Of a stretch of 64,000 bases of DNA, positions 16,790-24,354 are shown piece after piece; within the stretch, counting starts at the first letter, position 1; the number at the start of each line of letters is the position of its first letter. This DNA is from an uncultured Dermabacteraceae bacterium. Lineage in GTDB: Bacteria > Actinomycetota > Actinomycetes > Actinomycetales > Dermabacteraceae. Under the pieces are notes generated by a model. It had not been told where the DNA came from, searched no databases, and saw only the letters and a program-made list of their open reading frames with translations. The stretch lies in the NCBI GenBank assembly GCA_946223075.1, contig CAMILZ010000005.1, forward strand, positions 1-64,000. The letters are read 5' to 3'. Both the position numbers and the translations under genes were made by a program.

Positions 16790-17748
16790 CCCTCGGCCCC
16801 CGCGAAACCGTACACGTCACGCTCCGTCGCGAGCACACCAGCGCACGCCTCTTCGAGGCTCACGCCCTTCGCCTCCGCGATTACGCGCATCGTGTGCGGG
16901 ATGAGGTAGCTCGAATTGGGGCGACCGCGGAACGGCTCAGGAGTGAGGAATGGCGCGTCGGTCTCGACCATGATCCGGTTGAGCGGTGTCACGGCGAGAG
17001 CCTCGCGCAGGTAGGCGGCGTTCTTGAATGTCGAGGTGCCGGAAAACGACAGGTAGGCCCCGCGCTCAAGCGCCTTGCGTGCAAACTCGGCATCGCCGCT
17101 GAAACAGTGGAACACCGTGCGCTCGGGCGCGCCCTCGGCATCGAGCACGTCGAGCACGTCCCGGTGGGCGTCACGGTCGTGGATCTGCATGGGCAGACCT
17201 TTTTCTTTCGCGAGGGCGATATGCATGCGGAAGCTCTGGATTTGAGCGTCGCGCTTTTCGGGCTTCTTTTTCGACGTGCGGAACCAGTCGAGCCCCGTCT
17301 CGCCAACGGTCACCATGCCCGGAGTATCGAGGAGGTCGGAAATCTCGGCGACCGCCTCGTCAAGCGAGCAGAGATCCTCTCCGTTGCGGCCCCTGCCGCT
17401 CACGACGTGGTTGACGGCGTCGTTCGGGTGAATCGACACGCCGCCACGCAAGCGCTCCGCGACGAACGCGCGGCGCTCTTCGGCGACGTGCTCGCCTCGC
17501 ATGACCTCGGCAGTCCACCGCGCCGAGGCAAGGTCGCAGCCGATCGTGATGATTCCGCGCACGCCCACGGCTTCAGCCCACGCGACGTGTTCATCGATGC
17601 CGTGGGAGCCCTCTCCATCGGAGAAATCGAGGTGGGCGTGGTTATCGATCACGGCACCGGGCAGAGCCTCGGGAGGCTCGGGCCACGTTAGGTCGCGGTG
17701 GTGGCCGCTTTCGGCGGTTGTGGAACGGGAGTTCACTGCCTTCGTCAT
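16786..17748 (-). CDS. TatD family metal-dependent hydrolase/DNase
   Basis: 320-residue TIM-barrel amidohydrolase. Metal ligands visible are the N-terminal His pair in DNHAHLD (His37, His39), Glu in VGETGLDW, His in MQIHDRDAH, and the C-terminal ETDAPFL. TatD proteins act as 3'-5' exonucleases or DNA repair/quality-control enzymes. About 30 extra residues precede the barrel. The ATG is 6 bases after TAGACT, so the message is probably leaderless. Coupled to rsmA by GTGA. A repeat copy (17771-17780) lies just upstream in the promoter region. Confidence 0.93.
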   Translation of the reverse strand: MTKAVNSRSTTAESGHHRDLTWPEPPEALPGAVIDNHAHLDFSDGEGSHGIDEHVAWAEAVGVRGIITIGCDLASARWTAEVMRGEHVAEERRAFVAERLRGGVSIHPNDAVNHVVSGRGRNGEDLCSLDEAVAEISDLLDTPGMVTVGETGLDWFRTSKKKPEKRDAQIQSFRMHIALAKEKGLPMQIHDRDAHRDVLDVLDAEGAPERTVFHCFSGDAEFARKALERGAYLSFSGTSTFKNAAYLREALAVTPLNRIMVETDAPFLTPEPFRGRPNSSYLIPHTMRVIAEAKGVSLEEACAGVLATERDVYGFAGAEG

Positions 17749-17754
17749 GGAGCC

Positions 17755-17760
17755 AGTCTA
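17755..17760 (-). promoter_or_regulatory. -10 TAGACT, leaderless tatD start
   Basis: TAGACT ends 6 bases before the ATG with no Shine-Dalgarno sequence. The spacer upstream contains the AGCGTCGGAC repeat. Confidence 0.55.
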
Positions 17761-17770
17761 GTGCGGGGCA

Positions 17771-17780
17771 AGCGTCGGAC
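17771..17780 (+). repeat. AGCGTCGGAC repeat, copy 3 (intergenic)
   Basis: Non-coding copy between tatD and rpmF, with flanking CGGGG and CCCCG able to pair around the core. Confidence 0.75.
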
Positions 17781-17855
17781 TCCCCCGCCCTGCATCCAGC
17801 CTGCCGCGGCCGTGAAGCCCAACACACGCGGACCTTTCCTGCGCGCGCGACGAGC

Positions 17856-17904
17856 AAAAATATGCTTAGATTGATTCCTGTTGTGCGTGGGCACGCATAT
17901 TTTT
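17856..17904 (+). promoter_or_regulatory. AT-rich 10-bp inverted repeat upstream of rpmF
   Basis: AAAAATATGC (17856-17865) and GCATATTTTT (17895-17904) are perfect inverted repeats 29 bases apart, unusually AT-rich for this genome. The left arm contains a TATGCT -10-like hexamer. It could be a regulator binding site pair or an mRNA stem in the leader of rpmF. Confidence 0.5.
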
Positions 17905-17905
17905 C

Positions 17906-17920
17906 GATCCTTCAAGGATC
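17906..17920 (+). promoter_or_regulatory. Palindrome in rpmF leader
   Basis: GATCCTTCAAGGATC, 7-base arms around a single C, immediately after the inverted repeat and 50 bases before rpmF. Role unknown. Confidence 0.4.
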
Positions 17921-17970
17921 AAGCCCATGCACCACCCCGATTTTCACGCAGTTCGAGCAAGGAGCGCATC

Positions 17971-18141
17971 ATGGCAGTGCCTAAGTATAAGATGTCCCGG
18001 GCCCGCACCCGTTCGCGCCGCGCGAACTGGAAGGCCGAGACCACCGATCTCGTTAAGGTCACCGTGCGCGGTCGCACCGCCTCGGTTCCGCGCCGCCTCG
18101 CAAAGGCGTACCAGCGCGGCCTCATTGAGATCGACGGCTGA
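17971..18141 (+). CDS. rpmF: 50S ribosomal protein L32
   Basis: 56-residue basic protein beginning MAVPKYKMSRARTRSRR, the standard L32 N-terminus. It has no cysteine, so it is the zinc-free form. ATG at 17971 has AAGGAG seven bases upstream; the frame is open further back but without support. It stands alone on the plus strand between tatD and rsmI with an unusual structured leader, and ends with a strong hairpin. In several bacteria zinc-free ribosomal paralogues are zinc-regulated; nothing here proves that. Confidence 0.95.
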   Translation: MAVPKYKMSRARTRSRRANWKAETTDLVKVTVRGRTASVPRRLAKAYQRGLIEIDG

Positions 18142-18156
18142 TTTCAGCACTTCGTG

Positions 18157-18188
18157 AAGGGCGCTCCACCTGCGGGTGGGGCGCCCTT
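18157..18188. terminator. Bidirectional hairpin between rpmF and rsmI
   Basis: AAGGGCGC pairs with GCGCCCTT, then T-G and CCACC/GGTGG, loop TGCG: about 14 bp. Lies between the convergent rpmF and rsmI stops. Confidence 0.75.
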
Positions 18189-18209
18189 TCGGTTTAAGGC
18201 GCTTGCCCC

Positions 18210-19076
18210 TCAGCCGTTCCTTCGCTCGAGCGCCGCGTCGTAGAGGTCTCGGGCGGACACACTTTCGTGCTTACGCGCCACGGCCTTCGCGGCATCCTTG
18301 AGCCGCTCCCCCGCTTCCGCGCGTTCGAGCACGAGCGCGGCGAGGTCAGCCGGGTCCTCTTCACGTGGCGGCGCGGGCGCGACAACAATCGCGATTTCCC
18401 CGAGAGGGTCGTTCTCCCCGGCCCATTCCACAAGCTCAGCGAGCGACCCCCGAACGATTTCCTCATGGGTTTTCGTGAGCTCGCGCGCCACGCACGCCTC
18501 GCGCTCTTCGCCGAAAGCCTCACGCATCGCTTCAAGGCATTCGCGCGTGCGCCGCGGCGATTCGAAGAAGATGAGTGTGCGCCCTTCGCGCGCGAGCGCG
18601 CCGAGGGCGGCAAGGCGCTTGCCCGCGGTGCGCGGAAGGAAGCCCTCGAACGCAAACCGATCCGGGGCGATCCCCGAATGGACGAGGGCGGTGAGAGGCG
18701 CCGAAGGGCCCGGGAAGACGTCCACGGTAATGCCCTCACGGTGCGCGGCATCGACAGCGCGGAATCCGGGGTCGGACACAACGGGCATACCCGCATCCGT
18801 CACGAGAAGCACTTTTTGACCTTCGCGCGCGGCGTCGAGGAGCATTTCGGTGCGTTCTACCTCATTGTGCTCGTGGTAGGCGAGGGTGCGCGCCGTGAGT
18901 CTCACGCCGAGATCGGACGCGAGTCTTTTGACGCGGCGTGTGTCCTCGGCGGCGATCAGGTCGGCCTCGCGAAGCGCTGGGACGAGCCGGAACGATGCGT
19001 CCAGCGGGTTGCCTATGGGGGTTGCCGCGAGCGCAATCGCTCCGGGCATGAGCACGTGTCGGTTCTCGGTTTCCAC
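18210..19076 (-). CDS. rsmI: 16S rRNA (cytidine1402-2'-O)-methyltransferase
   Basis: Tetrapyrrole-methylase-fold enzyme that methylates C1402 in the ribosomal P site. 288 residues with ALAATPIGNPLDAS, IAAEDTRRVKRLAS, VLLVTDAGMPVVSDPG, VFPGPSAPLTALVHSG and FFESPRR, all diagnostic for RsmI. The GTG at 19076 lies 6 bases after TAGGAT, suggesting a leaderless mRNA; ATG at 19049 is the alternative. Divergent from the protein mannosyltransferase gene across only 37 bases, an arrangement also known in mycobacteria. Confidence 0.95.
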   Translation of the reverse strand: METENRHVLMPGAIALAATPIGNPLDASFRLVPALREADLIAAEDTRRVKRLASDLGVRLTARTLAYHEHNEVERTEMLLDAAREGQKVLLVTDAGMPVVSDPGFRAVDAAHREGITVDVFPGPSAPLTALVHSGIAPDRFAFEGFLPRTAGKRLAALGALAREGRTLIFFESPRRTRECLEAMREAFGEEREACVARELTKTHEEIVRGSLAELVEWAGENDPLGEIAIVVAPAPPREEDPADLAALVLERAEAGERLKDAAKAVARKHESVSARDLYDAALERRNG

Positions 19077-19082
19077 CGTGCG

Positions 19083-19088
19083 ATCCTA
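19083..19088 (-). promoter_or_regulatory. -10 TAGGAT, leaderless rsmI start
   Basis: TAGGAT ends 6 bases before the GTG. Forms the minus half of a 37-base bidirectional leaderless promoter shared with the mannosyltransferase gene. Confidence 0.55.
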
Positions 19089-19101
19089 TCGCGCGGCCCT
19101 C

Positions 19102-19107
19102 TACTAT
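19102..19107 (+). promoter_or_regulatory. -10 TACTAT, leaderless mannosyltransferase start
   Basis: TACTAT ends 6 bases before the GTG at 19114, mirroring the rsmI side. Confidence 0.55.
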
Positions 19108-19113
19108 GGCCTG

Positions 19114-20703
19114 GTGAGTAATACGAGTGCGATGCAAAGCGATGGGTCTACGGCAGCGCCCGCAACGGGAAAGCGTGCGGCGCGCCCCAAGGCCGGGAAG
19201 CCCGGTGGGCTCTTCGGTCTGAGCGATCGGGCGACGGCGTGGGTTCTCGCCATCGTGCTCGCCGTGTGGGCGGGGGCGCTGCGTCTGTACAACCTCGGCC
19301 ACGTCAAAACTCTCATCTTTGACGAGGTGTACTACGTGCGTGACGCGTACACGCTCCTTCGCGAAGGCAACGAGCGCGCGTGGGCGAAGGACATCTCCAA
19401 GGCTGCATTCGAGCGTGGCGACGTCAACTCGTATCTCTCCGACCCGCAGTACGTGGTCCATCCTCCCGTGGGCAAATGGGTGATCGCGCTTGGTGAGTGG
19501 GCACTCGGCGCGGATAACCCGTGGGGCTGGCGCATCTCCGTGGCACTGCTCGGAACGCTCGGCGTGGTTCTGCTGTTCTTCACGGTCCGACGCTTGCTGG
19601 ACAACACTGCCCTCGCATTCCTCGCGGGGTACCTCCTCTCGATCGACGGCGTGCACCTCACTCACTCCCGCACGAGCCTTCTCGACCTCATCCTCGGATT
19701 CTTCTGCCTCCTCGCTTTCTTCTTTCTCGTGCGTGATCGCGACCAGTTCCGCGGCGCCCTCGCGCGACTGGAGGGCGCCGAAAACGGATTTGGGCATGTC
19801 ATGGGTGTGCGCTGGTGGCGGATCGCCGCGGGCGTTGCGCTCGGCCTTGCATGCGGCGTGAAGTGGTCGGGGCTCTACTTTGTGGCCGTCTTCGGCATCA
19901 TGACTGTGCTGTGGGACTGGACCGCGAGGAGGCGTTACGGTGACCCTCGGTGGAAGCTTCGCGGCTTCGCCCTCGACGCCATTCCCGCGTTCTTCGCGAT
20001 CGTGGGGAGCGCTCTTGTGACCTACGTGCTTTCGTGGAGCGGATGGTTCGCGTCGAAGGACGGCTACTTCCGTACCTGGGCCGTGGACAACGGCCATGCT
20101 TCGAACCCCGTGAGCGAAGCGCTCCTCTCCCTGTGGCACTACCACCAGGAGGCGTACGCGTTCCACGTGGGGCTCGATTCGACTCACACGTACGCCGCGA
20201 AGCCCTGGCTGTGGCTCTTGCAGCTTCGCCCCACGAGTTTTTACTACGAGTCGTACACGTATGGCGAGGCGGGCTGCCAGGTCGAGAAGTGCTCCGCTGC
20301 CATCACGAATATCGGCAATCCACTCCTCTGGTGGTTCGGAACCTTCGCGCTTCTCGTGACGCTCGCGATCGCGATCCTCAAGCGCAATGGCACGGCTGCA
20401 GCAATTCTCTCCGGCATCATCGCCGGGTACCTGCCGTGGTTCCAATACCTCGACCGCACGATCTTTCAGTTCTACTCGGTCGTGTTTGAGCCGTGGCTCA
20501 TCATGGCGGTCGTTTTCGTGTTCGGCCTCATGCTCGGTGGCCGCGAGGCGTCACGGGCGAGAAAGCGCATCGCACTCCTCGCGATCGCCTCGCTCGTTCT
20601 TACGATGACGCTCATGTCAATCTTCTGGTGGCCACTGTGGACCGCCCAGGTCATTCCCTATGACCTGTGGCGGGCCCACATGTGGTTCGACTCCTGGGTC
20701 TAG
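19114..20703 (+). CDS. Protein O-mannosyltransferase (PMT family)
   Basis: Integral membrane glycosyltransferase that transfers mannose from a polyprenyl carrier to Ser/Thr of exported proteins. 529 residues; the catalytic acidic pair is in IFDEVYYV (Asp70-Glu71) in the first extracytoplasmic loop, and HPPVGKW, many transmembrane helices (first at about 43-58) and a C-terminal 4-helix PMT region follow. A disordered Ala/Lys-rich N-terminus of about 35 residues precedes the first helix. GTG at 19114 fits the leaderless promoter; ATG 19132 is possible. A minus-orientation AGCGTCGGAC copy lies at 19585-19594. Same neighbour (rsmI) as the mycobacterial Pmt. Confidence 0.94.
   Translation: MSNTSAMQSDGSTAAPATGKRAARPKAGKPGGLFGLSDRATAWVLAIVLAVWAGALRLYNLGHVKTLIFDEVYYVRDAYTLLREGNERAWAKDISKAAFERGDVNSYLSDPQYVVHPPVGKWVIALGEWALGADNPWGWRISVALLGTLGVVLLFFTVRRLLDNTALAFLAGYLLSIDGVHLTHSRTSLLDLILGFFCLLAFFFLVRDRDQFRGALARLEGAENGFGHVMGVRWWRIAAGVALGLACGVKWSGLYFVAVFGIMTVLWDWTARRRYGDPRWKLRGFALDAIPAFFAIVGSALVTYVLSWSGWFASKDGYFRTWAVDNGHASNPVSEALLSLWHYHQEAYAFHVGLDSTHTYAAKPWLWLLQLRPTSFYYESYTYGEAGCQVEKCSAAITNIGNPLLWWFGTFALLVTLAIAILKRNGTAAAILSGIIAGYLPWFQYLDRTIFQFYSVVFEPWLIMAVVFVFGLMLGGREASRARKRIALLAIASLVLTMTLMSIFWWPLWTAQVIPYDLWRAHMWFDSWV
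19585..19594 (-). repeat. AGCGTCGGAC repeat, copy 4
   Basis: Inside the mannosyltransferase gene, again antisense to the host gene; extended match GCAAGCGTCGGAC. Confidence 0.65.
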
Positions 20704-20739
20704 CGAGCCGAGGGCGGCAGTTTAATGGGCTGTCTCGCC

Positions 20740-21207
20740 TTAGGCAGCCGCCTCGACCTGGAGCCATTCGCTCTTCTTCGCGAGGAAGTTCTTCGCCTCG
20801 CCCTTCGCCCCTTCGAGGCTGTGGTGGGCGCCCCAACCGCACTGAACTTCGTTCGCGGCGGGAACCTCGCACGCCTCGAGGAGATCGTTCAGGGTTGCCT
20901 CGACGAGCGGGGCGACCTCTTCGGGCGTGTGCTCGCCGCGCATGAGCATGTAAAAACCGGTGCGGCAGCCCATGGGCGAGATATCGAGGATGTCCTCGCT
21001 GTGGTTGCGGGAGAATTCCGCCATCATATGCTCGAGCGAATGGACGGTCTCGGACTCGAGAGCGTCGACGTTCGGCTGGGTGAAGCGGATATCGAATTTC
21101 GTGAGAACTGCCCCGCCGAGGTCCTTGCGGTCTGCGACGCGGATGTAGGGCGCCGCGACCGTGCGGTGGTCGAGATTGAAGCTTTCGACGTTCATGCGAT
21201 CGTTCAT
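20740..21207 (-). CDS. luxS: S-ribosylhomocysteine lyase
   Basis: Cleaves S-ribosylhomocysteine to homocysteine and DPD, precursor of autoinducer-2, in the activated methyl cycle. 155 residues; metal ligands His56 and His60 (HSLEH) and Cys123 (VQCGWG), catalytic Cys81 in GCRTGFY. GGAG lies five bases before the first ATG; a second ATG four codons later is possible. It is convergent with the mannosyltransferase gene and follows the LysR-like gene. No pfs or metE neighbour is in the window. Confidence 0.97.
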   Translation of the reverse strand: MNDRMNVESFNLDHRTVAAPYIRVADRKDLGGAVLTKFDIRFTQPNVDALESETVHSLEHMMAEFSRNHSEDILDISPMGCRTGFYMLMRGEHTPEEVAPLVEATLNDLLEACEVPAANEVQCGWGAHHSLEGAKGEAKNFLAKKSEWLQVEAAA

Positions 21208-21243
21208 CGTGACTCCTTCAATAGTCGTCCGTTCCCTGCCATC

Positions 21244-21852
21244 CTAACGACGCGAGCTGCGCGCGGTGCGGCCCCGTACCACGCCTTGGAATTCCTGTCG
21301 CACGTCGTCGTCAGCATCCTTCGGCCACACGAGCGCGATGCGCGTCCCCTCGCGCTCGGCCAGCAGACGGTGCGTCACGTCCTTGCGAGCATGGAGACGC
21401 GCAAGGGACATGGGCATGACCGCGTAGCCATTGCCGGCGGCAACCGTCTGGACGGCACCCTTCGCTCCGCCGCATTCCTCGAGGCTGAATTCGTATTCTC
21501 CCTCGAGGTCAGCTTCGGTCAATTCCTCGGCGAGACTCAGGGGACTATCTTTCGCGACGACCGCAACCGGTCGCTCCTCCCAGAGGGGAACGGCGTGGAC
21601 ATCCTCGCGCGCAAGGACGGGGGCATCGCCAATCGTGGTGTCACTCCACGGGAGTCGGGCGAAAACCATGTCGATCGCGCCGCTCGCGAGTGTTTCCTCG
21701 GGCGCTTGGGCTTCGAGCGGGATCAACTCCACCTCGCACCGCGCCGGGTCGGTGCGCCAACGCCGCGCAAAAACATCGGGCTCAACCCCGGGAATGAATC
21801 CCACGCGGATTGTGGGGGCATCCGGTCCGATCTGGGACTCGCGTCGACTCAT
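21244..21852 (-). CDS. LysR-type substrate-binding domain protein lacking the HTH
   Basis: 202 residues that resemble only the periplasmic-binding-like effector domain of LysR regulators: IRVGFIPGVEPDVFARRW, IDMVFARLPW and PLWEERPVAVVAKDSPLSL. No DNA-binding helix-turn-helix exists before it; the reading frame begins at the ATG overlapping the DUF4870 stop (ATGA). Such headless proteins are annotated widely in actinobacteria. It could sense a ligand and act through a partner, or be a remnant; the intact frame and coupling argue against decay. Luxs lies downstream on the same strand. Confidence 0.8.
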   Translation of the reverse strand: MSRRESQIGPDAPTIRVGFIPGVEPDVFARRWRTDPARCEVELIPLEAQAPEETLASGAIDMVFARLPWSDTTIGDAPVLAREDVHAVPLWEERPVAVVAKDSPLSLAEELTEADLEGEYEFSLEECGGAKGAVQTVAAGNGYAVMPMSLARLHARKDVTHRLLAEREGTRIALVWPKDADDDVRQEFQGVVRGRTARSSRR

Positions 21853-22367
21853 TTGATGAGCGACACGGTGAAGGGGTAGGTGTAGGCCTCACCGTTGTTC
21901 GCCTTCATCGCGGCAATGATCGGCACCACAATCGCTGCAAGAAAGATCGCGAGGCCCATGATGGCAGCGATGACCAAGAGGAGAAGCGGAATGATGAGGA
22001 ACGACAAAAAGGTGCCGAGGAAGAACAGCACCCACGCGATCGCGCTGTACACGAACAGGTTAATCGCGAAGTTCAGCGCGCCTGCCGCGGCATTGCGAAC
22101 GAAAGGGCTCTTGTCGCGGTAGATCAGGTAAATCACGAGTGGCGCGACCCAACCGAGCCAGCCGGCCGACACGACCGTGGCGATGAGGGTGCTGAGGTGC
22201 GCGAGAATCGCCCACGTGCGTTCGTCACTCGTGACGCCGGCGGGCCCCGTAGGACCGCTAAACCCCGCGCCACTCGCAGCGCCCGCGCCGTAGTTGCCTC
22301 CGCTTGAGGCCTCGCTGCCAGAGGTGGGGTTGCTGAAACCGTAGGGGTTCGAGGGTTCGTCACTCAT
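21849..22367 (-). CDS. DUF4870 (Tic20-like) membrane protein
   Basis: 172 residues: a disordered Gly/Ser/Asn-rich N-terminus (about 1-45), then DUF4870 with helices around 50-80 and 100-155 (TWAILAHLSTLIATVVSAGW, FVRNAAAGALNFAINL). The family resembles chloroplast Tic20; its bacterial function is unknown. ATG with GAAGGAG upstream, overlapping the phosphatase gene by 8 bases; stop overlaps the LysR-like start. The three genes look like one transcript. Confidence 0.85.
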   Translation of the reverse strand: MSDEPSNPYGFSNPTSGSEASSGGNYGAGAASGAGFSGPTGPAGVTSDERTWAILAHLSTLIATVVSAGWLGWVAPLVIYLIYRDKSPFVRNAAAGALNFAINLFVYSAIAWVLFFLGTFLSFLIIPLLLLVIAAIMGLAIFLAAIVVPIIAAMKANNGEAYTYPFTVSLIK

Positions 22368-23262
22368 GGTCTACTCCTTCGCTTGGTAGGGACCGCATCG
22401 ATCGTAAATGGTGGATGTTTTGGAGAAGTGAGTCGAGCTCGGGGTAGCGTTTGCCGCTCGCGCACGCCACGTAAGCGGGGCGTTCCTGAGGCGGTACCGC
22501 GGAAGCCTGACCACCGTCAGGCATGCACGTCCAGGTGCGTACGCTTCCGCCGGCTTGTTCGACAATGTGGAAGCCCGCGGCGATATCCCACGGGTTAATA
22601 CGCGTGAGCATCGTGGCATCGGCCCATCCTGCCGCCACGAAGCAGAGTTCGAGCGCCGCGGAACCGAGATTGCGAATCGCTCCCGCGCCTTCAAGCAGCG
22701 CCAATCGCTCGCGTTCGGCGAAAGCTGGGTCCTCGCTCACATCGCGAAGACCCGGAAAACCGGTGAGCACGAGAGCATCGGCGAAATCGCGTTCGGGGTT
22801 CGGGCCGAGGCGCTGATCGCCGAGGTAGGCGCCGCTCGGATCCGACCAAAACTCGCGACCGAGCGCGGGAGCATTGACGACACCACCCACGAGAACGCCC
22901 TCGACGGCAACACCGATGGAAATACCAAAAAGCGGGTTCCCCGTCGCGAAGTTCGAGGTGCCGTCGATCGGGTCAACATAGAACGTCACGGGGCCGGAGC
23001 CCTCGTGAGTTCCGCCTTCTTCGCCCACGATGCTCGCCTCCGGGCAGCGCGAGAGCAGCACCTCGCGGATGCGGTCTTCACACGCGCGATCGTGAATGGT
23101 CACAATGTCATGAGCGTTCGCCTTGTACTCGCGTTCCACGGGTCCGGCGCCCACCTCAGCGAGGTAGCTCGCGGCTGCCGTTGCAGCCTCGCGCGCAATC
23201 GCGGCGAGCTGTGCGTGCCCGGCAGTATCTCGTTCATTCGCCCAAGATTCCTCGATATTCAC
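22360..23262 (-). CDS. Inositol monophosphatase family protein
   Basis: 300-residue Mg-dependent phosphatase with VGEEGG, the metal-binding DPIDGTSNF and the C-terminal WDIAAGF motif. Such enzymes hydrolyse inositol phosphate, histidinol phosphate or PAP; the sequence alone does not decide. The N-terminal YKANAHDIVTIHDRACE fits the family. Start is the GTG with GGAGGC upstream. Overlaps DUF4870 by 8 bases. The histidinol-phosphate role cannot be inferred from the neighbours. Confidence 0.9.
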   Translation of the reverse strand: MNIEESWANERDTAGHAQLAAIAREAATAAASYLAEVGAGPVEREYKANAHDIVTIHDRACEDRIREVLLSRCPEASIVGEEGGTHEGSGPVTFYVDPIDGTSNFATGNPLFGISIGVAVEGVLVGGVVNAPALGREFWSDPSGAYLGDQRLGPNPERDFADALVLTGFPGLRDVSEDPAFAERERLALLEGAGAIRNLGSAALELCFVAAGWADATMLTRINPWDIAAGFHIVEQAGGSVRTWTCMPDGGQASAVPPQERPAYVACASGKRYPELDSLLQNIHHLRSMRSLPSEGVDHE

Positions 23263-23322
23263 GCCTCCATTCCATCACGGGATCCCCACCCAACCTGGAA
23301 ACGTGTCTCAACGACACGAGGC

Positions 23323-24354
23323 TCAGTGCCGCCCTGGACGTCGTGGCTCGACCCTCACCGGCGCGGTTTGCACGATCGTCGCCGAGCAGCCCACCGCGAG
23401 CACGCCCCGCACGTCATCGCGCGCTCTCAGCTCCACGGGGACGTCCTCGAGGTACGCCACGGCTCGGTGCCCGAGACGGGAAATACCGCTGATGCGCCCC
23501 GAAGCGGCGGCAGCGACGGCCTCGTCGACGCGAAGCGAGAGGTCGCGAGGATCGACCAACGCGCGACCGGGACCCGGGCCGCACTCCCCCGTTGCCTCGA
23601 GGGCGACGCCACCGCTCGTCACGAAAATGCCACGTTCGCGCATTTCTCCCTCGACCCATTGAAGGCCCGCAAGCTCCGCGAGAAACTCGGATTTCGGGGA
23701 GGCCAGGGCAGCGTCGGACGAGCACATTTCACTCATGCGACCGCCCTCGAGCACGCATATGCGATCCGCCCACGCGAGAACGTCGAGAAGGTCGTGCGTG
23801 GCGAACAGGAGTGTGCGCGTGCGCGAAAGCCGTTCAATAAGGCCGCGCACCTCACGTGCGGAGCGCACATCGAGCGCCGCCATCGGTTCGTCCAGAAGAA
23901 GCACGCGCGGTTCGATTGCAAGAGCCCGGGCGAGGGCACATTTTTGTGCCTGGCCCCCCGATAGCGTTGAGGGGCGCCTGTGCTCAAGTTCCTCGAGCCC
24001 CACCTCCGCGCAAAGAGCGCGAGCCCTCTCCCGAGCCACGCGCTTCGTCGCGCCCTTGCTCACGAGCCCGTAGGCGATGTTGTCGAGAACGCTCATGTGT
24101 CTAAAGAGATGCGCGGATTGTGAAAGCGATGCAAAGCCGCGCCGGTACACGGGCACTCGCGAGAGGTCCTCGCCATCGAACCTGACGCTCACCCGCGTGA
24201 GCCTCGTTGTGGGAAGAAGACCCGCGGTCGCGTCAAGGATCGTGGACTTGCCCGCGCCGTTCGGCCCCACGAGAGCAACGTGCTCACCGCGTGCAATGTC
24301 AAGAGATGCCTCGACGCCACGCTCGGGGCACACCACCTCGATCGAAAGCGTCAT
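23323..24354 (-). CDS. modC: Molybdate ABC transporter ATP-binding protein
   Basis: 343 residues: Walker A GPNGAGKST (30-38), signature LSGGQAQK near 131, LLLDEPMAALD, then a C-terminal regulatory (TOBE-like) domain from about 270. Energises uptake with ModB and ModA. ATG overlaps the modB stop (ATGA). A repeat copy at 23710 codes SSDAALAS in the linker between the two domains. Substrate assignment rests on ModA and ModB; tungstate is an alternative. Confidence 0.9.
   Translation of the reverse strand: MTLSIEVVCPERGVEASLDIARGEHVALVGPNGAGKSTILDATAGLLPTTRLTRVSVRFDGEDLSRVPVYRRGFASLSQSAHLFRHMSVLDNIAYGLVSKGATKRVARERARALCAEVGLEELEHRRPSTLSGGQAQKCALARALAIEPRVLLLDEPMAALDVRSAREVRGLIERLSRTRTLLFATHDLLDVLAWADRICVLEGGRMSEMCSSDAALASPKSEFLAELAGLQWVEGEMRERGIFVTSGGVALEATGECGPGPGRALVDPRDLSLRVDEAVAAAASGRISGISRLGHRAVAYLEDVPVELRARDDVRGVLAVGCSATIVQTAPVRVEPRRPGRH
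23710..23719 (+). repeat. AGCGTCGGAC repeat, copy 5
   Basis: Inside modC in the interdomain linker; weakest flank match of the set. Confidence 0.55.
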
